Shown: positions 8,172 to 16,466 of the stretch, piece after piece
Position numbering within the stretch: the stretch's first letter is position 1
Layout of the letters: each line of letters begins with the position of its first letter
Assembly: GCF_014650435.1 (NCBI RefSeq)
Contig: NZ_BMUY01000002.1
Coordinates: 248,001 to 312,000, forward strand
Reading direction: 5' to 3'
DNA length: 64,000 nucleotides
Origin: Streptomyces tendae
Lineage (GTDB): Bacteria; Actinomycetota; Actinomycetes; Streptomycetales; Streptomycetaceae
Notes under the pieces: model-generated
What the model was told of the DNA's origin: nothing
Databases searched by the model: none
The model's input: the letters and a program-made list of their open reading frames with translations, nothing else
Position numbers and translations under genes: made by a program

Positions 8172-9374
8172 CTCCTTCAGCCCGCGCATCACGAAGTTCG
8201 GCCTGCGTTCCGGTTCCGCCGCCGGGCGCAGGCCCGGGGCCCGCTCCAGCAGGGACGTCATGGACGCCGCCAGCTCGATGCGGGCCAGCGGGGCGCCGAT
8301 GCAGTAGTGGATGCCGGCGCTGAAGGAGATGTGGGGGTTGTCGCGGCGGGTGAGGTCGAGGCGTTCCGGGTCGGTGAAGACCGCCGGGTCGTGGTTGGCC
8401 GAGCCGAACAGCAACGCCACCTCCACTCCGCGCGGGAGGGTCGTCCCGTCGATCTCGATCTCGTCCAGGACCCAGCGTTCGAAGAGCTGGAGCGGGGTGT
8501 CGTAGCGCATCAGCTCCTCCACGGCGGACGGGACGAGGGAGTGGTCGGCGCGCAGCGCCGCCAGCTGGCCGGGGTTGCGGAAGAGGGCCAGCCAGCCGTT
8601 GGTCGTGGCGTTCACCGTGGCCTCGTGACCGGCGTTCAGGAGCAGGACGCAGGTCGAGATCATCTCCTGCTCGGTGAGGCGGTCGTCGTCCTCGTCGTGC
8701 GCCGCGATCAGACCGGAGATCAGGTCGTCGCCGGGCTCCTTGCGACGGGCCGCGATGAGGGTGCGCAGGTACTCCGAGAAGTCGAGCGAGGCCCGGACTG
8801 CCTTCGCCGCCGTCTCCTCGGACGGGTTCAGCTCGTACATCCCGCAGATCTCCGCCGACCAGGGGCGCAGCGGTGCCCGGTCGGACTCCGGGATGCCCAG
8901 CATCTCGGCGATCACGGCGACCGGCAGCGGCTCGGCCACGTCGGTGAGCAGATCGCCGCCGCCCGCCTCGACCAGCCGGGACACCAGGTCGTCGGCCAGC
9001 GCGTGCACGTACGGCTTCAGCCGCTCCACCGTGCGCGGCGTGAACGCCTTCGACACCAGACGCCGGATACGGGTGTGGTCCGGCGGCTCCAGGTCGAGCA
9101 TGCCGTGGTCGTTCAGCGTGTGGAAGGGCTCCTGCTCCGGCGGGGGCGGGGTACGGCCGAAGTCCTCGTGGCTGAAACGGTGCTGGTAGGTCCGGCCGAG
9201 CCGGCGGTCGCGCAGCAGCGCCGACACGTCCGCGTGGTGCGGGACCAGCCACTGGTCGCTCGGCGCGTAGTAGAGCACCCGCCCCCGGGCCCGCAGCTCG
9301 GCGAAGGCGGGGTAGGGGTCGGCGACGAACGCCGGGTCCCAGGGGTCGAACGCGAGGTCGGACGGAGGCGTCAT
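8154..9374 (-). CDS. Cytochrome P450 (CYP107-like)
   Basis: A soluble bacterial class P450 monooxygenase of 406 residues. The haem loop is FSAGIHYCIG, with Cys358 as thiolate ligand; the K-helix ExxR is E287-R290; the I-helix reads LLLNAGHEAT (248-253 = AGHEAT) with A252 where most relatives have Thr. It needs ferredoxin and a reductase from elsewhere, as none is encoded nearby. Its ATG overlaps the stop of the DUF397 gene (ATGA, 9371-9374), so it is the third gene of a coupled regulator operon. From memory, the S. coelicolor P450 in this neighbourhood is CYP107U1, linked to sporulation; orthology is likely but unchecked. The substrate is unknown. Confidence 0.93.
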   Translation of the reverse strand: MTPPSDLAFDPWDPAFVADPYPAFAELRARGRVLYYAPSDQWLVPHHADVSALLRDRRLGRTYQHRFSHEDFGRTPPPPEQEPFHTLNDHGMLDLEPPDHTRIRRLVSKAFTPRTVERLKPYVHALADDLVSRLVEAGGGDLLTDVAEPLPVAVIAEMLGIPESDRAPLRPWSAEICGMYELNPSEETAAKAVRASLDFSEYLRTLIAARRKEPGDDLISGLIAAHDEDDDRLTEQEMISTCVLLLNAGHEATVNATTNGWLALFRNPGQLAALRADHSLVPSAVEELMRYDTPLQLFERWVLDEIEIDGTTLPRGVEVALLFGSANHDPAVFTDPERLDLTRRDNPHISFSAGIHYCIGAPLARIELAASMTSLLERAPGLRPAAEPERRPNFVMRGLKELRVEL

Positions 9375-9586
9375 GGACGGACCACCCCGGAGTGCCGCTT
9401 GATGCCCTCGACGAAGGCGGCGAAGGAGGTCACAGGGACGGAGAGGGTGGCGCGGGCGGGCGCCTTCGAGTCGCGGATGGCTATGTGGGTGACCGACTCC
9501 GCTATCTCGACGCAGGTGTCGCCGTCGCCGCCGCCCGAGTAGGTGGACTTACGCCAATGCTTGCTCTCGGTCATGTCTCGCTTCAC
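9371..9586 (-). CDS. DUF397-domain protein
   Basis: A 71-residue protein with the full DUF397 pattern: WRKSTYSGGGDGDTCVEIAE, then HIAIRDSKAP and a C-terminal FAAFVEGIK. DUF397 genes occur by the hundred in streptomycetes, almost always beside an XRE/DUF5753 regulator. The best studied pairs act in developmental control, with the small protein thought to modulate its partner. The GTG at 9586 overlaps the upstream stop (GTGA) and implies coupling; the internal ATG at 9574 would give 67 residues. Its stop overlaps the P450 start. Confidence 0.9.
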   Translation of the reverse strand: MKRDMTESKHWRKSTYSGGGDGDTCVEIAESVTHIAIRDSKAPARATLSVPVTSFAAFVEGIKRHSGVVRP

Positions 9587-10434
9587 AGCTCCTTCGTCAA
9601 GCGGTGGACAAAGTCCCGCGACGCGGTGGGATCCAGCGACGCGCCCTGCATTCTAAGAAAGAGCGTTCGAAGCTGCTTCAGCTGCGCACCCGCGTCGATG
9701 AAGGCAACTCCGGTGGGAGCATCCCGGAGACCAGTGTCCAATTGAGGCACCGAACCGCTCGCGTACATCATCGAGATCCCGGCACCGCCAAAGCCGTCCT
9801 GATCAAACGGGATGACCCTCACCCTGGAGTGCCCTTGTTCGATCCGGTTGAGAATCTGCTGGAGTTGGGCGCGGCAAACACTGCGATCTGCCACCCGAAC
9901 GCGAAGAGCGCACTCGTGGATCAGCGTCTCATAGGGGGTTGGATTGTCACCTGTGACAACAGCGCTTCGCTTCATCCGGTGTTCCACCCGAGGGATCAGT
10001 TCGCTCTCGGGCAAGCCGGGATGCACGTAGGTATAGAGCGCACGTGCGTAGTCGGCGGTCTGCAACAGCCCTGGAACGTGCGTGATCACGACCTCACGTA
10101 GGTACGTCGCATGGTGTTCGACTTCAGCGGTGTCCTGGAAAACGGGCGGCAGCACTCCCCGGTACTCTTCCCACCAACCGCGCGTGCGGTCTGTCGCCAT
10201 AGCGACGAGCGCATCGATCAACGCCTCGTCTGTACACGCATAGTGAGCCGCAAGCCGCCGCACTCGTTCTGCGCTGACGCCGGCAAAGCCCAGCTCCATC
10301 TGGCTGATCTGTGCCGACGTCGAATTCAGCAAACCGGCTACCTCGCGCGCCTTCAGCCCAGCCGCCTCACGCAGACGTCGCAGCTCAACGCCCAGGCGCA
10401 CTTGGCGCCCGGTGGCATGACTTCTCGGCGGCAT
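9583..10434 (-). CDS. XRE-family regulator with DUF5753 C-terminal domain
   Basis: A 283-residue regulator of the WhiJ/BldB-associated type. Residues about 12-70 are a helix-turn-helix (LRRLREAAGLKAREVAGLLN, then STSAQISQMELG). From residue about 95 the DUF5753 domain follows, beginning GWWEEYRGVLPPVFQD, then VVITHVPGLLQTADYARALY and LIHECALRVRV. The domain probably senses a ligand or partner. It heads the operon regulator-DUF397-P450 and is divergent from a HATPase gene (10667), the classic streptomycete trio of XRE regulator, DUF397 protein and RsbW-like kinase. GC content is slightly lower than in neighbouring genes, consistent with an accessory set. Confidence 0.92.
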   Translation of the reverse strand: MPPRSHATGRQVRLGVELRRLREAAGLKAREVAGLLNSTSAQISQMELGFAGVSAERVRRLAAHYACTDEALIDALVAMATDRTRGWWEEYRGVLPPVFQDTAEVEHHATYLREVVITHVPGLLQTADYARALYTYVHPGLPESELIPRVEHRMKRSAVVTGDNPTPYETLIHECALRVRVADRSVCRAQLQQILNRIEQGHSRVRVIPFDQDGFGGAGISMMYASGSVPQLDTGLRDAPTGVAFIDAGAQLKQLRTLFLRMQGASLDPTASRDFVHRLTKEL

Positions 10435-10666
10435 CCGCCCTCCTCAACACCCTTGTCGGCGCACCTCATTCGAGTGTCAGACTACGGGAACCAGTTGCGC
10501 TGGCAATAATTGTTGCCCTACCGTCAGTGACGCGACGCACACGCTGCGGGGCCCCGGGGCACCGGAAGCGCACCGCACCGTCCTGCCATGACGGCTGCGG
10601 CATGGACACCGCCCGGAGGCCGCGCCCTCTCTCACCGCCCTCCCCTCACCTGAACGGAGTCGACGC

Positions 10667-11104
10667 ATGCCCGAAGACGAGTCCTGGGAGTACTCCCTGT
10701 ACATCCCCAACGACCCGCGCGCAGTCACGATCAGTCGCCGCACCCTGCGCCTGATTCTCACCATGCACGGACTGATCCGCCTCGTCGATGTCGCGGAGCT
10801 CCTCGCGGCGGAGCTGATCGGCAACGCCGTGCTGCACACCAAGGGGCCGGCTGCGTTGCGGGTGCGCTGGTCGCCGCCGGGGACGCTGCGGATCGGCGCG
10901 TGGGACGCGGATCCCGGGCCGCCCGACGCTCCTGCCCGGTTGGCGGACGTGACCGACAGCGAGAGCGGCCGGGGGCTCGCCCTTGTCAGAGCCTGCTCCG
11001 ACCTGTGGGGGTGGCAGCCGCTCTCCCGGTTCGGCAACCGGGGCAAATACGTGTGGTGCGAGGTCGGTACCGGTCAGCCCGGCGTCACCAGTCGGGCCTC
11101 GTAG
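10667..11104 (+). CDS. RsbW-like HATPase-domain protein
   Basis: A 145-residue ATP-binding protein of the anti-sigma-kinase (GHKL) type. The N-box is LLAAELIGNAVLHTKGPAAL with the Mg-binding Asn, and the G1 region is IGAWDADPGPP. The G2 box reads SGRGLALVRACSDLWGW, and the C-terminal strand GKYVWCEV closes the fold. In streptomycetes these occur beside XRE/DUF397 pairs and act in development and antibiotic control, presumably by phosphorylating or sequestering a partner. It is divergent from the XRE gene with 232 bp between starts. Its last 31 nt overlap the convergent response-regulator gene. Confidence 0.87.
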   Translation: MPEDESWEYSLYIPNDPRAVTISRRTLRLILTMHGLIRLVDVAELLAAELIGNAVLHTKGPAALRVRWSPPGTLRIGAWDADPGPPDAPARLADVTDSESGRGLALVRACSDLWGWQPLSRFGNRGKYVWCEVGTGQPGVTSRAS

Positions 11105-11739
11105 GCGAAGACGGCCGCCTGGGTGCGGTCGCGCAGGCCCAGCTTCACCAGGATCCGGCTGACGTGGGTCTTGATCGTCGACTCGGCGACCACCAGCCGC
11201 TCGGCGATCTCCGAGTTGGACAGGCCCTGCGCGATCAGCACCAGGACCTCCGTCTCGCGCTCGGTCAGGTCGCCGTACGCCGCCTGGGCCGAGGGCATCA
11301 GGCGCGGGGCGTCGGACAGCTTGGAGAACTCGGTGATCAGGCGCTTGGTGACCGAGGGCGCGAGGAGGGCTTCCCCGGACGCCACCACCCGGACGCCGTC
11401 CGCGAGCTGACGGGCCGAGGCGTCCTTGAGGAGGAAGCCGGAAGCGCCCGCGCGCAACGCCTGGTACACGTACTCGTCGAGGTCGAAGGTGGTGAGGACC
11501 AGCACCTTCGACGTGGTGTCCGCCGCGACGATCTCCCGGGTCGCCTCGATGCCGTTCAGCTCGGGCATGCGGATGTCCATCAGGACGACGTCCGGGGCCA
11601 GCTCACGGACCTTCGCCACCGCCTCGCGGCCGTTGACCGCCTCGCCCGCGACCTCGATGTCCGGCATCGCGTTCAGCAGGACCGAGAAGCCCTCGCGCAC
11701 CATCATCTGGTCGTCGGCGATCAGTACGCGGATCGTCAT
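11074..11739 (-). CDS. NarL/LuxR-type response regulator (system A)
   Basis: A 221-residue two-component output protein. The receiver domain (residues 1-120) has acidic pocket DD at 9-10, phospho-acceptor Asp55 in [11 protein letters not shown], and the conserved Thr/Lys in [12 protein letters not shown] and FLLKDAS. The C-terminal LuxR helix-turn-helix is LTERETEVLVLIAQGLSNSE, then IAERLVVAESTIKTHVSRIL. Its start overlaps the stop of the kinase gene by 4 nt (11736-11739), so kinase and regulator are coupled partners. Confidence 0.95.
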   Translation of the reverse strand: MTIRVLIADDQMMVREGFSVLLNAMPDIEVAGEAVNGREAVAKVRELAPDVVLMDIRMPELNGIEATREIVAADTTSKVLVLTTFDLDEYVYQALRAGASGFLLKDASARQLADGVRVVASGEALLAPSVTKRLITEFSKLSDAPRLMPSAQAAYGDLTERETEVLVLIAQGLSNSEIAERLVVAESTIKTHVSRILVKLGLRDRTQAAVFAYEARLVTPG

Positions 11740-13082
11740 GCCTCGTCCTCGGTCTGCACGGTGACCGGCAGGAACACCGCCACCTCGTACCCTCCGTCGT
11801 CCGTCGGGCCCGCCGTCATCTCGCCGTTCAGCATCGAGACGCGCTCGCGCATACCGGTGATCCCGTGCCCGGCGCCGGGCGACGGCTTGACCAGGGTGTT
11901 TTGGGGGATGGCGGTGTTGACCACGCGCAGGCCCAGGCCGCCCAGGACGTAGGAGACCTCGACGCGGGCCGTCGCGCCGGGCGCGTGGCGCAGGCTGTTG
12001 CTCAACGCCTCCTGCACGATCCGGTACGCCGACAGCTCCACGCCGGGCGGCAGCTCGCGCACCGCGCCGGTCACCGCCTTGTCCACGGCCAGACCCGCGT
12101 CGCGCACGTTGGCGAGCAGGGCGTCCAGGTCGGCGAGCGTCGGCTGCGGGGCGTCCGGCGCCTCGTAGTCCTCGGCGCGGACGACGCCCAGGACGCGGCG
12201 CAGTTCGGTGAGGGCCGCCACCGCGTTCTCCCTGATGGTGGCGAAGGCCCGCTCCAGCTCCTCCGGCGGATTCTCCACCCGGTAGGGCGCGGCCTCCGCC
12301 TGGATGGCGACCACCGACATGTGGTGGGCGACCACGTCGTGCAGCTCGCGGGCGATGGTGGTGCGCTCCTCCAGCAGGGTGCGGCGGGAGCGCTCGTGCG
12401 CGGTGACCGTCTGCTCGGCGGTGACCTGCTGCCGGGCTTCACGCCGGATGTGCCACACCGATATCAGGAGCAGGCCGAAGGCGTTGAGGACCAGCAGCGG
12501 GGTGGCATTGCTCCCGAAGTGGCCGGCACCCCAGAAGGAGTCGTTGACGAATCCGTACGCCGCGGTCAGGGCCCACATCCACGCGGCCGTCCGAGGCCGG
12601 GTGCGTATCGCCACGATCAGCATGACCACGGTGTGGCACAGGAACGCGCCGGGCAGCCACGGCCAGTTCGCATAGCTGCTGCCGAGCAGAGCGACCACGG
12701 GGGTGGCCGCCATGGACATCCAGAAGGCACCGACGGGCCGGACCAGTGTGGTCAGCACCGGAACCGCGCACACCAACCCGCTCAGCAGGCTGAGCGGGCC
12801 GTCGGGCACTCCTTCGACCGTCCCGGCGTAGAAGCACAGGAGAGCGAGGGCCACCACCACCGCGTGCGGGATGCGGGCGGCGTGGGGCTTCAGCCTGGCC
12901 GGCAGGCTGCGGGCCACCGGGCCGTCCGTGCCCATGCGGGGCAGCGGTCGGTAGGCGAAGGCGTCGTGGAAGAGGTCCTCGCGCAGCCCGCTCAGGGCGT
13001 TCATCGCCAGCCGGTACTCGGGGCTGCGCGATCCGCTTCCGCCTCCGGGAGGCGCGGTCCGGATCTGGGTCGTCTCGGTCAC
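11736..13082 (-). CDS. Sensor histidine kinase, HisKA_3 type (system A)
   Basis: A 448-residue membrane kinase. The N-terminal region carries about five hydrophobic helices (residues about 73-210) with no large outside domain, so it probably senses within or near the membrane. The dimerisation and phospho-acceptor region is [20 protein letters not shown] with His248. The ATP-binding region has an N-box in YRIVQEALSNSLRHAPGA and G-box GAGHGITGMRERVSML. It pairs with the regulator at 11074. The downstream-facing system B at 13179-15241 is a close paralogue. Confidence 0.94.
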   Translation of the reverse strand: MTETTQIRTAPPGGGSGSRSPEYRLAMNALSGLREDLFHDAFAYRPLPRMGTDGPVARSLPARLKPHAARIPHAVVVALALLCFYAGTVEGVPDGPLSLLSGLVCAVPVLTTLVRPVGAFWMSMAATPVVALLGSSYANWPWLPGAFLCHTVVMLIVAIRTRPRTAAWMWALTAAYGFVNDSFWGAGHFGSNATPLLVLNAFGLLLISVWHIRREARQQVTAEQTVTAHERSRRTLLEERTTIARELHDVVAHHMSVVAIQAEAAPYRVENPPEELERAFATIRENAVAALTELRRVLGVVRAEDYEAPDAPQPTLADLDALLANVRDAGLAVDKAVTGAVRELPPGVELSAYRIVQEALSNSLRHAPGATARVEVSYVLGGLGLRVVNTAIPQNTLVKPSPGAGHGITGMRERVSMLNGEMTAGPTDDGGYEVAVFLPVTVQTEDEA

Positions 13083-13178
13083 GTTGGCAACCGTAGGCGC
13101 AGCCGAGGTACGACGTCGTCACCAGTGAGAGGGGTCCTGCGGCATCCGTCTCAGGTACTACGGAGACGACGACGGCGC

Positions 13179-13865
13179 TCAGTATCCCGCGGGGCGCACC
13201 AGCCCCGACTCGTATGCGAACACCGCCGCCTGCGTGCGGTCCCTGAGGCCCAGCTTCACCAGGATCCTGCCCACATGGGTCTTCACCGTCTGCTCGGCGA
13301 CCACCAGACGCTGGGCGATCTCCGCGTTCGACAGGCCCTGCGCGATGAGCGCGAGCACCTCCGTCTCCCGCTCGGTCAGCTCGCCGACGCGGACCTTGAG
13401 CGGGGCCCGCGGGCGGTCGTCCAGCCGGGAGAACTCCGCGATCAGCCGTCGCGTGATCCCCGGCGCGAGCAGGGCGTCCCCGGCGGCCACCACCCGGACC
13501 GCCTCGGCGAGCTGGTCGGCGGACGCGTCCTTGAGCAGGAAGCCGGAGGCGCCCGCCCGCAGCGCCTCGTAGACGTACTCGTCGAGGTCGAAGGTGGTCA
13601 GCACCAGTACCCGGATCTCCGGGGTGGCCGTGGTGATCCGCCGGGTGGCCTCGATGCCGCCCAGCTCGGGCATCCGGATGTCCATCAGGACGACCTCCGG
13701 GGCCAGCTCGGCGACCTTGGCGACCGCGTCCAGGCCGTCCACCGCCTGCCCGATCACCTCGATGTCGGGCTGGGTGTTGAGCAGCACGGTGAAACCCTGC
13801 CGGACCATCTGCTGGTCGTCGGCGATCAGCACGCGGATCACGCGGCCGTTGCTGCTGGTCGTCAT
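13179..13865 (-). CDS. NarL/LuxR-type response regulator (system B)
   Basis: A 228-residue regulator strongly similar to that of system A. The acidic pocket is DD at 16-17 and the phospho-acceptor Asp62 lies in [13 protein letters not shown]. The receiver ends with FLLKDASADQLAEAVRVV. The helix-turn-helix is LTERETEVLALIAQGLSNAE, then IAQRLVVAEQTVKTHVGRIL. The recognition helix differs from system A at only a few positions, so overlapping targets are plausible. Its start overlaps the partner kinase by 4 nt; it ends an operon that begins at 17448. Confidence 0.95.
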   Translation of the reverse strand: MTTSSNGRVIRVLIADDQQMVRQGFTVLLNTQPDIEVIGQAVDGLDAVAKVAELAPEVVLMDIRMPELGGIEATRRITTATPEIRVLVLTTFDLDEYVYEALRAGASGFLLKDASADQLAEAVRVVAAGDALLAPGITRRLIAEFSRLDDRPRAPLKVRVGELTERETEVLALIAQGLSNAEIAQRLVVAEQTVKTHVGRILVKLGLRDRTQAAVFAYESGLVRPAGY

Positions 13866-15241
13866 GGGGCGTCGTCCTCGGTGGAAGGGGCAGGGAAGGA
13901 GGCGCTGGACATGTCCGGGCCGTCGGCCGGCAGGAGCGCCGCCACCTGGTAGCCGCCGTCGGGCGTCGGGTGGGCCGTCAGCGTGCCGTCGAGCATCGCC
14001 ACCCGCTCCCGCATGCCGAGCAGCCCGTGCCCGGCACCCTGCGAGGGCGCCGGGACACGCTTCGGGCGGGTGTTGGTGACCTCCACGCGCAGCCCGATCG
14101 GAAGGTGGACGAGGCGGACCCGGGCAGTCGCGCCCGGCGCGTGCCGCAACACGTTGCTGAGCGCCTCCTGCACGATTCGGTACGCCGACAGCTCCACGCC
14201 GGGCGGCAGCGGTCGACGCGTGCCGCTGCTGTCAGTGGTCACGATCAGGCCGGCCGCCCTGATGTTGTCCACCAGCGCGTCGAGCCGGTCGAGCGTCGGC
14301 TGCGGGGCGTGCGGCGCGGCACCGTCGCCCGCCTCGGAGGCCACCGGCACCTCCGGGTGCTCGGCACGCAGCACGCCCAGCACCCGGCGCAGCTCGGTGA
14401 GCGCCTCCAAGGCGTTCTGCCGGATGCCGGCGAGGTTCTCCTTCAGCTCGTCCGACGGGTTCTCGACGAGGAGGGGAGCGACCTGGGCCTGGATGGAGAT
14501 CACCGACATGTGGTGGGCGACCACGTCGTGCAGCTCCCGCGCGATGCGGCCGCGCTCCTCCAGCAGGGTGCGCCGGGCCCGCTCCTCGGCCGTGAGCGTG
14601 GTCTGCTCGGCCAGCTCGTCGCGAGCTTCACGGCGGCCTCGCAGGGCGGTGCCGAGGACGACGACGACCGTGAACAGGATGACGGCGAGCTGACCGGTCG
14701 GCAGGTAGTTCGCGGCGCCCATCACGCCCTGCACCAGGTAGGTGGTGAGCGCGGTCAGGGCCAGCGCCTCCAGGGACACACGCGTACGCACCCGCAGGGC
14801 GAGCAGCAGCATCACGAACAGGTGCCCGATGAGCCCCGCGGCCGTCCACGGCCAGGTGAACTCGTAGCCGCCCGGAACCATCTCGGCCCGCACGGCGAAG
14901 GCCCCGACCAGCATGCCCGCCATCGACAGCCACCACGCCGCGACCGGTCGCCACAGCGCGAGCGCCATCGCGCCCGCCTGGGCGACGGCGATGAGGAAGG
15001 CGAACCCCGGTTCGATCCCGCCGTTGTCCCCGAGTTGTGCGGCGTCCCCGACCAGCACACCGAACGCGGCGAGGAGGACGACCCCGTGCGGGAACCAGCG
15101 CAGCCACACCGAGGGCGGCAGCGGATCGGCGCGCCAGGTCCACAGGTCGTCGTGGAGCACGCGCAGCATGCGCTCGGCCCGGGCCCACAACCAGGCCCCT
15201 TGCCGTTTCCCCCATCGCTTCACGGGCTCCACCCTAGACAT
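13862..15241 (-). CDS. Sensor histidine kinase, HisKA_3 type (system B)
   Basis: A 459-residue membrane kinase with several N-terminal hydrophobic helices (about residues 48-200) and a short basic leader (MSRVEPVKRWGKRQGAW). The phospho-acceptor motif is [20 protein letters not shown] with His238. The nucleotide site has YRIVQEALSNVLRHAPGA and GAGHGLLGMRERVAMLDG. Its start overlaps the acyltransferase stop by 8 nt and its stop overlaps its regulator by 4 nt, so the sensor is made with the envelope-type enzymes upstream. Confidence 0.94.
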   Translation of the reverse strand: MSRVEPVKRWGKRQGAWLWARAERMLRVLHDDLWTWRADPLPPSVWLRWFPHGVVLLAAFGVLVGDAAQLGDNGGIEPGFAFLIAVAQAGAMALALWRPVAAWWLSMAGMLVGAFAVRAEMVPGGYEFTWPWTAAGLIGHLFVMLLLALRVRTRVSLEALALTALTTYLVQGVMGAANYLPTGQLAVILFTVVVVLGTALRGRREARDELAEQTTLTAEERARRTLLEERGRIARELHDVVAHHMSVISIQAQVAPLLVENPSDELKENLAGIRQNALEALTELRRVLGVLRAEHPEVPVASEAGDGAAPHAPQPTLDRLDALVDNIRAAGLIVTTDSSGTRRPLPPGVELSAYRIVQEALSNVLRHAPGATARVRLVHLPIGLRVEVTNTRPKRVPAPSQGAGHGLLGMRERVAMLDGTLTAHPTPDGGYQVAALLPADGPDMSSASFPAPSTEDDAP

Positions 15242-16466
15242 GACGTACTCCCGTCGTGGTCGCCCGGCGCTGCGGGCGGTGCGCGCGCACGACGCGAGCG
15301 CGGGTACGGCGCCGTCGTCGGCCGCGCTGCTCGCAGGAGCGGAACGTGGCCCAGCAGCCGGCCAGGACCAGCGCGAACACCGGGAGCCAGGCGAGCCGGG
15401 CCGCCACCCAGTCCAGGCCGTCGGGACGCGTGTGCAGGCCGGGCAGTCGGCCCGCGAGGAGGCCGGTGGCCGTGGTCGCCATCAGGGCCGTCTGGTGCCA
15501 GAGGAAGATGGTCATCGCGGAGAGGTTGACCAGCGCGATCGCGGCCCAGGCCACGGGCCGCCGCATCCCGCGGCGCAGCCGCTCGCGCAGCAGCAGCGCG
15601 AGCCCGCACTGGGCCAGGCCGAAGGTGACGGCGGCCAGGGTCGGCGGGTTGAGGTTCGACACGGACGCGCCGGGGACGCCGACCATCGACGCCGGGTAAC
15701 CCGCCCAGGCGACGAGAGCAGCGGTCGCGGCGGTGCCGCCGGTCAGCAGGATCCAGCCCGCGCGGCGCCGGTCCAGCTCGCCGCGGGTCCAGGCGGCGCC
15801 GAGGGCGTAGGGGACCAGCCAGCCGGCCGCGAGGTTGAGCCAGCCGAGCCAGGCCGGGGCGCCGAGACCGAACCGCAGCAGGTCCACGTGCAGGACGACG
15901 ACGAGCGGCCACAGCGGGTGCAGCCGGGTCAGCAGCGGTGTCGCCGCGGTCAGCGCGGCGAAGACCAGCAGGAACCACATCGGGGACAGCGCCAGCTTCA
16001 CCAGTGTGTGGACGGTCCCGAAGTCCGCGCCCGTGAGCAGGAGCAGCGCCGCCGTCACCGTCCACAGGGCGAGGACGGCCGCGACCGGTCGGAACAGCCG
16101 GGACAGCCGGGCTCTCAGCCAGCCGCCGTAGGACTCGCCGCGGGCCCGGGCCGACGCATAGCCGCGCGTGGCGACGTGACCGCCGACCAGGAAGAACACG
16201 GCGAGGGTCTGGAAGGCCCAGGAGACCGGGGCCAGCCAGGGCATGTCCCCCAGGGGGCTGGCCGCACGCAGGCTGGTGCCGTCGGCGACCAGGGCCGTCA
16301 CCAGCCAGTGCCCGAGGACCACGCCGAGGATGGCGAAGGCACGCAGGGCGTCGACGGCCCGGTCGCGGTCCCTGGGCGTGGCCGCGTCGATGCGGGCGGC
16401 GGCCTCGCGCAGGGTGCCGCGCGGGAGCGCCGGTATGACGGTCGGGGTCGGGGTGAGGTCAGGCAT
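15234..16466 (-). CDS. Acyltransferase-3-family membrane protein
   Basis: A 410-residue integral membrane protein of the acyltransferase_3 type (about ten helices). The family's first-helix motif is present as DRAVDALRAFAILGVVLGHW, with the catalytic-type His in LGHW, followed by AVFFLVGGHVATRGY. A charged cytoplasmic RARLSRLFRP segment is also typical. Such proteins transfer acyl groups to sugars, lipids or secreted products at the membrane. It overlaps the upstream hydrolase by 8 nt and the downstream kinase by 8 nt, so four genes form one coupled operon. The acceptor is unknown. Confidence 0.86.
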   Translation of the reverse strand: MPDLTPTPTVIPALPRGTLREAAARIDAATPRDRDRAVDALRAFAILGVVLGHWLVTALVADGTSLRAASPLGDMPWLAPVSWAFQTLAVFFLVGGHVATRGYASARARGESYGGWLRARLSRLFRPVAAVLALWTVTAALLLLTGADFGTVHTLVKLALSPMWFLLVFAALTAATPLLTRLHPLWPLVVVLHVDLLRFGLGAPAWLGWLNLAAGWLVPYALGAAWTRGELDRRRAGWILLTGGTAATAALVAWAGYPASMVGVPGASVSNLNPPTLAAVTFGLAQCGLALLLRERLRRGMRRPVAWAAIALVNLSAMTIFLWHQTALMATTATGLLAGRLPGLHTRPDGLDWVAARLAWLPVFALVLAGCWATFRSCEQRGRRRRRTRARVVRAHRPQRRATTTGVRHV

